Shown here: one piece after another, positions 43,998-56,231 of the stretch
How positions within the stretch are numbered: position 1 is the first letter of the stretch
Layout: every line of letters starts with the position of its first letter
DNA from: Ilex aquifolium
Lineage: Eukaryota; Streptophyta; Magnoliopsida; Aquifoliales; Aquifoliaceae
Length of the DNA: 64,000 bases
Reading direction: 5' to 3'
Assembly: GCA_951799425.1 (NCBI GenBank)
Contig: OX637392.1
Coordinates: 39,012,593-39,076,592, forward strand
Translations under genes and position numbers: made by a program
Notes under the pieces: generated by a model
What the model saw: only the letters and a program-made list of their open reading frames with translations
Database searches by the model: none
Told to the model about the DNA's origin: nothing

Positions 43998-46900
43998 ATG
44001 ACTGAGGGCACTCCTCGCTTCCAAAATTTGTCGGCAGAATCGTGTGAGTCTGTGAATCAGCCTGAACCAAATTCACCTAGATCAGTAGCAAACTCTTGTG
44101 AGGGTAGTATGGCAAATAATGAAAGAAATGGAGAAGTCCCTATGAGAGAGGATGAGGTCCCTAACATCCGAACTTTGCGGGATTACTTAAATCCCATAAG
44201 AAACAGTGTCCCCTCTTGTTTTATTTTTCCTGAAAATGCTCCCCTCTTTACAATAAAGCCGGGGACAGTGCAGTTATTACCCGTGTTTCATGGATTGGAT
44301 GCAGAAAATCCATATCTGCATATAAAAGATTTTGAGGAAGTGTGTGGAACATTTCAAGACAATTCTGAATTGGCCAAGATGAAACTGTTTTCTTTCTCCT
44401 TGAGGGATAGAGCCAAACAATGGTTAAATTCTTTAAAAGCTTTTTCAATACCCAATTGGCAAACATTACAAAATGAATTTTTTAGAAAGTTTTTTCCTCT
44501 ACACCGCACAAATGCACTAAAAAGGCAAATCATGAATTTTGCGGTTAAAGAAGGAAAAACTTTTTATCAAAGTTGGGAGAGATTCAAAGATCTGCTCCAA
44601 TCCTGCCCACACCATGCTTTTGAAAATTGGACTTTGGTAGGATTTTTCTATGACTCCTTACCCTCTAGACTACATCAGTTTGTCGAAATGATGGCCCAAG
44701 GAGAATTCATGGGAAAAAGTCCGGAGGAGGCATTCAATTTTTTCGACACCATATCTGACAGTTCTCAGATGTGGGACTCAGCCTCCCCTACCACTGTAGA
44801 AGTCAGACCATCTACTTCCCAAGGAGGAAAATATGTCTTGAGAGAGGATGATGACTTGAGAGCAAAAATGTCCACATTGTCTTGAAAGCTTGAAGCTTTA
44901 GAGATGAAGAAAGTCCATCAAGTTGATGTTAGCCCTTCCACCGAGCAAGTGTGTGGAATCTGTGCACTAACAGGACACCCTACTGGGGAGTTTCCCACCA
45001 TCCCAGCATTCAAAGAAGTCTTGTTGGAACAAACACATGTAGTTTCCAACTTCAACAAACCCTACTCCAACCCATATTCTGAAACATACAATCCAGGGTG
45101 GCGAAACCATCCTAACTTTAGTTGGAAGAACACACAACCAATACCCATGAACCAACAACAAGGGCCATACCCACCACCCCAAGGACCTCATGCATATCAA
45201 TCATATTAACCACCACAAAAGAGGAACCTTGAAGACACACTGAATCAGTTCATGCAAAGCCAAATGAATTATAACAATAATTCCACACAGGCTTTCACTG
45301 ATTTCAAAACCCAGACCACTCAATCTTTTGAGGATCTTAAAAGCCACATCCAAAAGTTGACTCAATCCATGGTCATACACGAAAAGGGCAAGTTTCCTGC
45401 CCAACCAAAGCAACCACAAGGCCAATTCCATGTAGGGAACCCTTCAACAACAGGAAACACCCAAGACCAAGCCCAAGTTGTCACGACACTAAGAAGTGGC
45501 AAGGTGATTGACAAGACAATCAGAGACATACTCATTCCCAAGCCAAGACCTGAGTCAAGCCCAGCCAATCCATCGTCTGAACCTGAACCAATTGAGACTG
45601 AACTTGAGAAAGACCCTGAGCCTGTGATTGAACAAGATCCAGAACCTTCTGAGAAAAGGGAACCTTCGTATCCCATTCCGGCTCCGTTTCCTCATCGACT
45701 CAAAACCAAACAGAAAGTGAAAAATCAGCCTAAAATTTATGAGTTTTTTAAGCAAGTAAATATCAACATCCCACTTCTGGATGCAATCAAACAAGTTCCG
45801 TCTTATGCCAAGTTTCTAAAAGACTTGTGCACAGTCAAGAGAAGCCAGAATGTCCAAAAGAGAGCTTTCCTAACGGAACAAGCTAGTGCTCTTCTTCAAC
45901 ATAAAACTCTTCCAAAATACAAAGACCTAGGGTGTCCGACTGTCTCATGTATCATTGGGAACTTCAGGATTGAACAAGCTTTGTTAGACCTTGGAGCCAG
46001 CGTTAATTTGCTACCCTACTCTGTCTATCAGCAGTTGGGTTTGGGTGAACTTAAACCCACTTGTGTCACACTCCAGTTGGCCGACAGATCTGTCAAAACC
46101 CCCAGAGGGATTTTTGAAGATGTGCTTGTCCAAGTAGATAGTTTTGTCTTCCCTGTTCACTTCATTGTTCTGGATACTCAACCAGCAATAAATTCGGAGA
46201 ACCAAATTCTCGTCATTCTTGGTCGGCCATTCCTAGCAACTTCCAATGTCTTAATCAATTGCAGGAATGGAGTCATGAAATTAACTTTTGGGAATATGAC
46301 TCTCGAACTGAACATTTTCAATATTGCTAAACATCCAGAAGAAGAAAAGGAAGAAAGGGAAGTAAACTCCATAGAATATTTGATACAGGAACATCTGGAT
46401 GATACATTCTGTGAGGATCCTACTGAATCATCTCTGTTAGAACTCATCTCATCAGAAACAACAGATGATGACCCAAATCCACCAAGTGGCCCTACTCATA
46501 CTGTTGAGACATGGGCACCCAAATTCGAAGAAATTTCACCAAGTGGCACAAAGCCAGTCTCATCAAGTGTTAGCCCACCAAAACCTGAATTGAAACCTCT
46601 CCCATCTGACCTCAAATATGCATTTTTAGGAGAGAATGAGTCATACCCAGTGGTAATTTCATCTAAACTCACAGACTTACAAGAGTCTAAACTGATTGAA
46701 GTTCTTCGAAGTCATAAAAGCACCATTGGATGGACCATCGCTAACTTGAAAGGTATAAGCCCGTTAATCTGCAATCATGCCATATACCTTGAAGTGGATT
46801 CAAAACCCTCTCGTCAAATGCAGCGACGACTAAACCCTCACATGAAGGAAGTTATGAGAATTGAGGTACTCAAACTCTTAGATGCAGGGATAATCTTCCC

Positions 46901-49562
46901 TATCTCAGATAATAAATGGGTTAGTCCAACCCAAGTTGTGCCAAAAAAATCTGGGGTCATAGTGGTAAAAAATGATGCAAATGAACTAGTACCAACTCGA
47001 GTCGTCACAGGGTGGCGAATGTGCATTGATTATCGAAAACTCAATTTGGTCACTAGAAAAGATCATTTTCCTCTCCCATTTCTTGACCAAGTCCTAGAGA
47101 GAATTGCAGGCCATGCATTTTACTGTTTTTTAGATGGGTATTCAGGGTATAACCAAATTGAGATAGCCCTAGATGATCAGGAGAAAACAACCTTCACATG
47201 CCCCTTTGGCACCTTTGCATTCAAAAGGATGCCATTTGGACTTTGTAACGCTCCTGCAACATTCCAAAGATGTATGCTAAGCTTGTTCAGTGATATGGTT
47301 GAAAAAATTTTGGAAGTATTCATGGATGACTTCTCTATCTATGGTGATTCCTTCGATTTGTGTTTAACCAATCTGGAGAAAGTACTGATCAGATGTAAGG
47401 AAGCCAACCTAGTGCTCAATTGGGAAAAATGCCATTTTATGGTAACACAGGGCATTGTCCTTGGTCACATTGTGTCGTCTGAAGGCATGAAAGTTGACAA
47501 GGCAAAAATAGATCTGATTGGAAATTTGCCTGCCCCTAAGATTGTAAAGGATGTTTGATCATTCCTAGGACATGCAGGTTTCTATAGGAGATTTATAAAA
47601 GATTTCAGTACCATAGCAAAACCCACGTGTCACCTCCTAAGTCAGGATGTAATCTTTGATTGGAATGAAGCATGCCAAAAAGCCTTTGACAAGCTAAAAG
47701 ACATGTTAATTTCTGCACCAATAATGCAACCCCCTGACTGGAATCTTCCCTTTGAACTAATGTGTGATGCAAGTGATTTTGCTGTAGGTGTTGTATTGGG
47801 ACAAAGAAAATATAAGAAACCCCATGTGATTTACTATGCAAGCAAAACTTTGAATGATGCTCAAATGAATTATTCGACAACTGAGAAAGAATTGCTTGCT
47901 GTAGTTTTTGCACTGGAAAAATTTCGTTCTTATCTTGTTGGTTCTTCTGTTACTGTATTCACTGACCATGCAGCCCTAAAATTTTTGCTCACAAAGAAGG
48001 ACGCCAAACCAAGACTCGTGAGATGGATACTTTTGCTCCAAGAGTTTGATCTTGTCATCAAGGACAAGAAAGGTGTCGAGAATGTGGTGGCAGATCATCT
48101 ATCCAGACTAACCTATGAATTTCATGAGGATGGACTGCCAATCAATGAGAAATTCCCCGATGAACAGCTGTTCATGATTGATAGGACACCATGGTATGCA
48201 GACATTGCTAACTTTCTTGCTACTGGTACACTCCCTCCATCCTTTACCATGTTGGACAAAAAGAAATTTCTGAGGGAGGTTCGTAACTTCTTTTGGGAGG
48301 ATCCTTACGTATTCAAGTACTGTAAAGATCAAATCATAAGACGTTGCATCCCTACTCATGAAAGTAGCCAGGTAATAACATTTTGTCATTCTGAAGCATG
48401 CGGTGGCCACTTTTCATCAAGAAAAACAGCTGCAAAAATATTGCAATGTGGATTTTACTGGCCCACTCTTTTCAAAGATGTCCATGCCTTTTATTTAACT
48501 TGTGATAGGTGTCAAAGGTTGGGAAACATTTCTAAAAGAAATATGATGCCCTTAAACCTCATTCTGGTAATTGAAATTTTTGACTGTTGGGACATCGATT
48601 TTATGGGACCATTTGCCCTTTCCTTTGGCTATCTGTACATTTTAGTGGCTGTAGACTATGTATCCAAATGGGTTGAAGCAATTCCATGCCAAAACAATGA
48701 TCACAAAACAGTGATCAATTTTTTGAAAGAAAATATTTTGTCCCGGTTTGGAATTCCGAAATCAATCATAAGCGATGGGGGTGCTCATTTTTTCAATCGT
48801 CCTTTCTGGAATTTAATGAAAAAATACTTGATTTTTCACAAAATTGCAACCCCTTATCACCCACAGACCAGTGGACAAGCTGAGTTAGCTAATCGGGAGA
48901 TCAAATTAATTTTGGAAAAAATGGTGAATCTAGATCGCAAAGATTGGTCGTTAAGACTAACTGATGCGCTCTGGGCATACCGTACTGCTTTTAAAACAAT
49001 TTTAGGCATGTCTCCTTATCGATTAGTCTATGGAAAGCCATGTCACTTGCTTATGGAATTGGAACATAGGGCATACTGGGCCATTAAAGCAATGAATTTT
49101 GACTTGGACAAGGCTGGTCTAGCAAGGAAACTTCAGATAAATGAATTGGAGGAATTGAGAAATGAAGCATATGAAAATGCTAAGATTGCTAAAACCAGGA
49201 TGAAAATTCTTCATGACAAACACATTGTGCGGAAATCTTTTGAGCCGTCTAAAAAAGTCTTGCTATTTAATTCAAGACTCCGCCTCTTTCCTAGTAAGTT
49301 GAAATCAAGATGGACTGTGCCTTACATTGTCAAAAAGGTGTTTGAACATGGAGCAGTTGAAGTGGAAAACCCAGCAAACGGTAATAGTTTTACTGTTAAT
49401 GGTCAGCAGTTAAAACCATTTTTGGAGGATTTTGTTAAAAATGTGGAAACCATTCTTTTAATGGAACCAGAGTACTCCACCGAAATTCGCGTCTGCCGAC
49501 ACTCCAGTGGATCGGGTCAGGAAAAATCTACTCCAACCCGACCCACTGGGGCGCCTTTATAA
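43998..49562 (+). pseudogene. gag-pol region of Athila element 3
   Basis: Domains in order: an acidic N-terminus and gag (44.0-44.9 kb, with FSLRDRAKQWLNSL); a degenerate zinc knuckle (about 44.95 kb, VCGICALTGHPTGE); a protease with [11 protein letters not shown] (about 45.98 kb); a reverse transcriptase with [11 protein letters not shown] (about 47.32 kb); an RNase H with [10 protein letters not shown] (about 47.76 kb); and an integrase with a zinc finger, [13 protein letters not shown] and [10 protein letters not shown] (48.4-49.4 kb). It is a close relative of the polyprotein at 15046-20379. The region looks broken in about three or four places. A poly-C and a TTC-rich tract follow its end. 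Confidence 0.88.
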
Positions 49563-50090
49563 GGCACCCACTTTTTCTCCCAGCCGCCGCAGTTGGCCCC
49601 CCCCCCCCCCAATTTCTTCTTCTTCTTCTTCTTTTTCTTTTTTTCTTCTTCCTTCTGTTCGTCTTCGAGTTCTCTGTTATCCGAGAAACCACCCATGACC
49701 ACACATTCCACAAACACGATATTTTGCTTCATGTTTTGCATTTTAATCTTATATTTGCTCATGGGTGTTCTTCTTTTATTCGCACTCACACATAAGGATT
49801 TTCAGCCTACCCGAAATTCAGATATGTGCACAAATGAGTAATTTTTGTGTTTTTTTTTGTAGGTCTCAGCGGGTGAACAGATCTCTACCATTCAACTTCG
49901 TCTCCACAATCCATGAACCGGTAAATTCGAAACATTGGGGACAATGTTCAGTTTAGGTCGGGGGGTATGATCAGTTCATCAGTTCATTAGTTCATATTTT
50001 CATAAATTTTTAATTTTATATTGTCGTTGTTGATCATGTTTGAACATTGATTGTATAAATTGATGATTATGCTTATGAATCAGCTTCAAT
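49563..50090 (+). other. post-pol spacer with internal stem-loop and purine tract (element 3)
   Basis: No gene is supported. A C12 run and a TTC repeat lie at about 49598-49660. The stem-loop AACATTG-GGGA-CAATGTT (49931-49948) is followed by AGGTCGGGGGGTATG (49955-49969), the counterpart of 14802-14841 in element 1. Confidence 0.75.
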
Positions 50091-50132
50091 CGTCTTTGTG
50101 ACTGACAGACGTTAAAGAACCAGATAGTGAGT
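50091..50132 (+). other. conserved 42-nt leader with CGTCT/AGACG stem-loop (element 3)
   Basis: It matches 1176-1217 at 40 of 42 positions. The stem is CGTCT (50091-50095) with AGACG (50107-50111). It ends in GTGAGT, 18 nt before the start codon of the small ORF. Confidence 0.65.
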
Positions 50133-50149
50133 CTTAAAACTTAGCAATC

Positions 50150-50560
50150 ATGGATGTAAAACTTTTTTGGTTTAGCCTAGGAGTTCTACGTACTTTTTCA
50201 TCTGATGTACATACTATGATCATGAGAAAAACAAGATTAGTAAGGAAGGCTGAAATCCAAGAAAAACAAGTGAAACCCCTTTGTGGCAGAAGCAGCTTTG
50301 CCAAACGCCGTCGTGCCAAAAGGCTTGGTGCCTGTAAACAGTGTGGCAGAGTCTTTCACAAAAAAAGGTACAACCAGTGTTCTGAACCAATTTCTGGTCG
50401 CGCACTTGATTGATTAGACTGGATAGTGAATGGGCTGAGTAAGGATTACCCTGATATGCCATGCTATTCCGGTACTTTGCTTAACTGGTTTGTGAGAGAG
50501 GAAGTTGGGAGAGTTACTGGTTGTCCATTCTACACAGACACAGAGGGAGACTCGGATTAG
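50150..50560 (+). pseudogene. small Cys-rich accessory ORF, element 3 copy
   Basis: The copy starts MDVKLFWFSLGV. It has PLCGRSSFAKRRRAKRLGAC and QCGRVFHKKRYNQC, then EPISGRALD. Four or five Cys and many Arg/Lys suggest a small nucleic-acid- or metal-binding protein. It is homologous to 1274-1678. This copy looks broken. No named family is recognised. Confidence 0.55.
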
Positions 50561-50830
50561 ATAATTTTCTGTAGGAAATGTGCACTTTTTTTGGGGGATT
50601 GAAAGCCAAAGGTCCGAATTTGTTGTAAAAAGTGTAAAAATCTTTTTGTATAAATTCTTTTGACTGAAATGAAAATATGGGTCGAGTAAGGAATGCCCCA
50701 GAATACCAACCTGAAGCGTGGGTAGGGGCTTATCCTGAGACGACATAGGTTTTTGATTTAAAATTATGTGTTTAGCCTTCTTAGATTGTGTACAGTGTAG
50801 TGAACAAAATTTTTGATTTTTTTTGATTCA
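50561..50830 (+). other. spacer without recognisable content (element 3)
   Basis: This AT-rich stretch lies between the small ORF and the palindrome array. Nothing is supported in it. Confidence 0.5.
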
Positions 50831-51150
50831 ACGTTCGAATGCCATTTTACGTTCGAACGTCAGCTGCTTACAGTACTCAGCTTTTGATGAAGCTTCTGAT
50901 GAAACGTAAAAATATTGGGATCTCTATCCGTTCGAACGCCAATAGACCGTTCAAACGAGATTAACGTTCGAACGCCAATAGAACGTTCGAACGTTAGATG
51001 CTTACAGTACTTTGGCCTCTGACAGAAACTCAAAAGTACTGAGAGCTCACCACGTTCGAACACCAAATCATGTTCGAACGATTTGTTTAAATCCTTCTAG
51101 ACACGTTCGAACGTTACCAACGTTCGAACGTTACGACTCAGGCTATAAAA
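50831..51150 (+). promoter_or_regulatory. internal promoter-like region: ACGTTCGAACGT array plus TATA box
   Basis: About ten GTTCGAAC palindromes or close variants (50831-51131) are followed 12 bp later by TATAAAA (51144-51150), itself framed by AGGCT/AGCCT. The accessory ORF starts 210 bp downstream. The same motif fills the U3 of this element's LTRs. It reads as a second promoter dedicated to the accessory ORF. Confidence 0.65.
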
Positions 51151-51360
51151 GCCTGGTTCGTCTTCTTCATTTCAAAACCCTCCAAAACCTCTAAAAACCC
51201 GAAAAACCCTTGGAGACTCTTCACTACCCAGACCCCAAAACCCCAACCATTCCCCATTTTCACCAAAAATCAACCCTCCCAAGACATTTGCCACTTCAAG
51301 AAGATCCATTTTCACAAAGAAATCAAAGATTTCAAAACCCACCAACTCAAAAACCGAAAA

Positions 51361-52398
51361 ATGCCAAGAGTCAAGCTTCCTGCCAGGAGGAACCCAAACA
51401 CCCAAGAGTCTAATTTTGTCGAAGAAGTGGTGGAGGTGAGAGAAGGAATGCCACCACTCACAAGGAGATACGACAAGAATCGATTCCCCACAGCTCTGAA
51501 AGCTGACAGGTACGAAAACTTTTTCCAAAAACAGGTTGTGGTATGTGAAAGGGATGTGGTGTTAACTGACTTTGTTGAATTGGGGATAATGGAGGAGATG
51601 GAAAGGAGGGGTTGGGTTTTGTTTTTGAGAAACGACGGAGAAGCCGTGATTGATTTGGTGAGGGAGTTTTACTCCAACGCCGAATTAATCAATGAAGCAT
51701 TGAGAAGTTATGTGAGGGGGATCCACATCGAGGTGGATGAGAATTACATAAGGGAGATTAGGAAAGAAGTGCCTCGGGTTCCAAATCCCACTTATCCCCC
51801 AAGGAAGAATGTGGCGATGAATGAAGTGGGGAAGGAACTGACTGGAGTACCCAATTTTTCATGGACTGGGAAGAAATTTTTTAGACAAGGGGAGCTAAGT
51901 GACAAATACAAAATGTTAAACTTGATTGCGGTGTCAAATTTTGCTCCAATAGGAAGAAAAAATGAAGTTTTACCTGACATGGCCCGGTTGTTGTATGCGA
52001 TTGGAAAAGGGCAAAGCATTGATCTCCCCTCCCTAATTTTGACAGAAATGAAAAAGGTGTGTGATGTGAAGAGGAATTCGCCTCCCTTCGGCACCCTAGT
52101 GACAGAACTGTGCAAAGACCATGGGGTGAAGGTGAAGCCAGAAATGGAAATTCAAAAGCCGATGGGGCCACTGAACAAGGCTTCCTTTCGGAGGAGCCAA
52201 AGTCATAGTGGCGGCCCGGCAGTCAGACAGGAGATGCCACCCACCCAGGGAGTAGACGAGGTACAAAAGGAACTTGATGCAGAGGAGGAGAGAGAGATCA
52301 GCCACCAGAGGCAGGCCCTAGCACCAGCACCCGACGCTCCTTACGGGACATCATGCTTAGCATTTAAGCTAAGCAGGATGAGATCTTTAGGCTTATGA
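51361..52398 (+). CDS. accessory ORF of Athila element 3 (345 aa)
   Basis: It starts MPRVKLPARRNPNTQES. Residues about 48-265 resemble the putative plant transposon protein domain, with RRGWVLFLRNDGEAVIDLV, VREFYSNAELINEALRSYV and PPFGTLVTELCKDHGVKV. The corresponding blocks of the 484-residue protein at 11157-12611 are VREFY-like EFYQKLF and LPFPNLVTKLC. The part after 265 is Gln/Glu-rich (EVQKELDAEEEREISHQRQA) and may form a short helix or coiled coil. No membrane segment is seen, unlike the element 1 protein. It has its own upstream array and TATA box. Function is unknown; the position corresponds to the env-like ORF of classical Athila. Confidence 0.75.
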   Translation: MPRVKLPARRNPNTQESNFVEEVVEVREGMPPLTRRYDKNRFPTALKADRYENFFQKQVVVCERDVVLTDFVELGIMEEMERRGWVLFLRNDGEAVIDLVREFYSNAELINEALRSYVRGIHIEVDENYIREIRKEVPRVPNPTYPPRKNVAMNEVGKELTGVPNFSWTGKKFFRQGELSDKYKMLNLIAVSNFAPIGRKNEVLPDMARLLYAIGKGQSIDLPSLILTEMKKVCDVKRNSPPFGTLVTELCKDHGVKVKPEMEIQKPMGPLNKASFRRSQSHSGGPAVRQEMPPTQGVDEVQKELDAEEEREISHQRQALAPAPDAPYGTSCLAFKLSRMRSLGL

Positions 52399-54287
52399 GG
52401 GGTGGACATGGTGGACAGGGTGGACATGCAGAAGAGTGAGAAAGAGAGGGATTTATGTTCTTAGTGATAGTTTTTGTGTGTTTATTGCGTCTTTTTATAA
52501 GTTTCTTCTTTGGTAGTTGTTAAAGATATTGTAAGTTTTTGTGATTGTGATTGTGGATGAATTGAATCATTAAGGTTGATGCTAAGCAATGATATCTTGA
52601 GATATGAATGGTTCAACTCCTCACTTTTATTTGTTTTAAATGCATTTGTAGATTTAGCATAAAATTAAAATGTGATGGAACAAATGTGGATGTTAAGAAT
52701 GCATGCTAGAGTAAATATGCACATGATCGGTTTGACACCTCAATTTATCAACTGAGACTTAAAACCACATTTCTTGAAAAAATTGGTATTCTCTATATAC
52801 TTAAATTGTCATATGTGCATCGATATTTGTTATTTTAAAGGTACAGGAAGATCTGACTCGAAAATGGAATTGGTATATAACCAATACCCCCTGGAAAACC
52901 CGACATACATAGTGGAGATAACAAAGAACATCAGGGTGAGTTTCGAACCTAACGATGCTTTCGAGAGACAATCGATATTTACTCAAGTAAATTCTTTTCA
53001 CTCTCAATTTTTGAATGATCTCATTAACCTTGCTTTGATTGACGCACTTAAAAGTGATCTATTGACATATCCCACAAGGAACCATCGCATACGACACATA
53101 CATGTGCACATGCTTGAGAAATGATCTTAGGCCATCTTTGATATAATATTGAGCCTTACACCTTTCTTTGACAAAATTTATCCCTTGTTAGCCATGTTTG
53201 AGCCATCAATGTATGAATTTTTCTTTGATAAACCTATATGATTACCAATCCATAGGAAAACATACTTGACATACCTTGGCTATCTAATTTTCTTACATCC
53301 TCTTTGTAATATGATACAGAAAAAGGAAAAGAAAAAGAAGCATTCGAGATTATCATCCAAGAAGAGTTGATTAGAACAATTGAAACAAAACAGAGGTAGA
53401 AAGGCAAGACAATGCCAAGAAAGAAGAAAAATGAGAAAAAAATGAAAGAAAGACATAATCTCGGGGCAAAAATATTAAAAAGCTAGAAAGAGGTGTGCTA
53501 CACTACATAAATAGAGGATAGCTCTTGAATACTTTTGACGTCATTTCGTTAGCCACTAACCTCTGGCCTCATTACAACCTAAGAAAAGCCCTAATTGATC
53601 TCAAGTCTGTTGCATGCATATGTCGTCAATCAAAACTGGGTATGGTAAATGGTATTACTGTCTATTGCGTCAATATCCTTTCATGAGATTATGCCAAACA
53701 TGATTTATTGCTTCCTTAAACTAGCGTTCCCTTTCTAATTGTACATGTGATCTTTCGATTGGCCATCTTCTGATCACATGATCTGTGAGAAACAAGTCAC
53801 TATAATCAGAGTGAACTTTTGCTGAGGGTATACTACGTGAGGTTTGTGAAATCGAAATTATCCATGGAAGGTGGTAAAAGGGAGTATTTGTTATATAACA
53901 ATTCATGTTGCTTGAATGATCATTCCTACTGCATTGAGAATTTCAAATACCAATGTAACAAATGATAATTTTTGCATAGAATGAATACCTATGAAATAAG
54001 GACATGTGAGATATAAGTCAAAATTGAGAATCTGGTGTCCCAACGACCATGATGCTAATTTACTTTAATCAGCACTCTCCTATGCACATCTGTTCGACTG
54101 AAGTTTGTGGGTAGCTTTCCTGGAAACCCTCACGAGACAACACTCGTCCGCTAGGGTAAACCTAGTGGTTCAACGGCTTGTTGCAAAAGCTAAATGCAAC
54201 CGGATGACCTACGAAAATGGCATTAGGAGTAGATTTTTTTTTTTTTTTTATATTACTAGAGACTAGCAATATTTAGGTTGGGGAGTG
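52399..54287 (+). other. 3' non-coding region of element 3
   Basis: No gene is convincing. Homology to element A covers about 52.9-53.6 kb and 53.68-54.29 kb. It holds the three hairpins at 54132-54200 and the near-perfect stem-loop ATTACTAG-AGA-CTAGCAAT (54252-54270). The polypurine tract AGGTTGGGGAGTG directly before the LTR completes it. Confidence 0.75.
54132..54200 (+). other. three tandem hairpins, conserved with element A
   Basis: The hairpins are ACGAG-ACAACA-CTCGT (54132-54147), CTAGG-GTAAA-CCTAG (54151-54165) and GTTGCA-loop-TGCAAC (54180-54200). They are the counterpart of 29680-29747; changes are concentrated in loops and linkers. Confidence 0.6.
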
Positions 54288-56231
54288 TGATTAGCACTTA
54301 AAATTAGAATATTACTATGTCGTTTTAAGACTAATTGTACTTTGATGGAGTTTAAGTGATGTCATTTCAGGCCCTAAACTGAACAAGGACCCAAGAACAA
54401 CAAGTACCACACTTGGATGCAACACCAGCACATTAGAGCCCAAAATTGGAGAAGCTTGGAGCATAGCCAAAACGTTCGAACGCCAACTCACGTTCGAACG
54501 TCCACATTACACTGTAGCAGACTCAACTGCTAAGAGAATGCGTGTTGCAGTTAGGAAAGAAGACTGAAACTCTTAAGCACTTGAGTGTCACGTTCGAACG
54601 CCAACTCACGTTCGAACGTGCACTTGAGTTGATTGAAGACCAGACTACTGCATAGAGTTGGAACTGAACTTCATGGAAGACCAACAGACCACTCGAGTGA
54701 AAGGGTCAGAACACATCTGGCGTTCGAACGCCCTTAGTGCAAAAACAGAAGAAATGTTCGAACGGCAGTCAACGGTCGAACGCCCTTAGTGCAAAAACAG
54801 AAACAACGTTCGAACGCCAACTCACGTTCGAACGTTCTCCACAGACTGGCAGCAGAGTGGTTGGCTTTTCACTTGGACTTGGGAGGCAAACACTATTCCT
54901 TCACCTCCCCTTGTCTCCTCCTCTTGCCTATAAATACTCCCCTTGTTGGAGAGCTAAGGGCCAAGTAGGAAAGTTGATGGAGGCTTAGACTCCCACTCAC
55001 ATTGTAGATTTAGCTTATTTTCCTTGTATGAAGTCTTTATCTTAGAGATTAGTTTGGCTTTAGTCCAACATCTCTTGCTTGTTATAAAATTATTTTTATG
55101 CTTATGCTAATGCTTATGCTTTCATTTTACATGCATAGAAGAGAGATAGTTCATCTTTTGGTTGAGGAAGCAACCCTCCAATCCTTGGTTGAGGAAGCCA
55201 CCCTCCAAATGTGACTAGCTTTCTTCTACTTTTATTGTTCATGCATTTCACTTCCATTGCTTGAGCTTCTTTCTTTCTTAGAAGAGTGAAACTCTTCCAC
55301 TTTTCTAGAGCTTTACCAAAGCCGTGAAGGGTGGAACGTGATTCACCCATTCTTTGTTAAAGATTGGCTCCGTGTTTGTTGTTACTTTATCTTTTAAGTT
55401 CTCTACTTGGAGGGATGAGCATCACTCACTTTTCTAGCTTTACCCAAGCCATGAAGAGTGAGTAGTTTCTCATTCACTCTTTAGTAAGAGGAGAAGGACA
55501 TGTATAAGTTATCCGGGAATCATATTTGTGCATTGTTTTTATGCTTAACGTTTATTTCTTCTTGTTTTTGGATGATTGATTGCATCTAGCAAAGCTAAGG
55601 TACTTTGTATAACTGTGGGCTCTTTCTATGACACGGATGACTCTTGCATAGAAAGACTCATCAGTTCAAGGCAAGTACCCCGGCTAGATCCTCATGACTA
55701 CCCTTCAATCCTCCCCCTTATTGTACTTCATTTAAAGAATGGAATATTAATATCATGATTGGATGTCTTGTAGAAACACTTGCTTGTTTGTAGACGGGTT
55801 AAGTCTCGGCACAGACAATTCTTGTAAACTTCTAGAAAGACATCGGAATCATGTTCTTAATTCTCACAATCCATCTTTATCTTCCGATTAACTTGCTGTT
55901 GACATGGGAGTTAATTGAGTTATCAAGCACAATTATGACAAACCGGATAACTAACTACATGTCTAGATCTTGCACTAAAGAGTGACTCTTTTTAATTAGC
56001 ACTTATCTCCCGTTTTGTTAAGAAAATCCTCTTGGAAAGAATCTTATATTCTGTCTAGGAAAGCTCATATCTCACAGCAAATCTCAAGGGTTACAATCAA
56101 TAGGTCTCTACCACTGCTTACCTCAGAAATATCAACAAAAGTTCCCTGTGGATTCGACTCCGGACTCAAACCGGATTATTACTACAGCTTGACCGCCTGC
56201 ACTTGGGTGTACACATTTCGGATCAAGAACA
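54288..56231 (+). repeat. 3' LTR of Athila element 3
   Basis: The partner is 41946-43878. The ACGTTCGAACGT array lies at about 54472-54836 and the TATA box at 54929-54936. The LTR ends GATCAAGAACA, followed by the CGCTC duplication. Confidence 0.94.

Larger units (their letters stand above)
41946..56231 (+). mobile_element. Athila-type Ty3/gypsy element 3
   Basis: The element runs from TGATTAGCAC to GATCAAGAACA, with CGCTC duplications at 41941-41945 and 56232-56236. Order: LTR, tRNA-Asp primer site, gag-pol, internal hairpin plus purine tract, conserved leader, small Cys-rich ORF, palindrome array with TATA box, accessory ORF, three hairpins, hairpin plus polypurine tract, LTR. The LTRs differ at roughly thirty positions by eye over 1.93 kb, so it is several times older than element 1, perhaps half a million to a million years at usual plant rates. 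Coding parts are broken in a handful of places. Confidence 0.94.

Noticed and set aside
49598-49660. C12 and TTC-rich tract as a functional element
   Set aside because: It is simple-sequence DNA that could have arisen by slippage, and no counterpart is seen in the other Athila elements.
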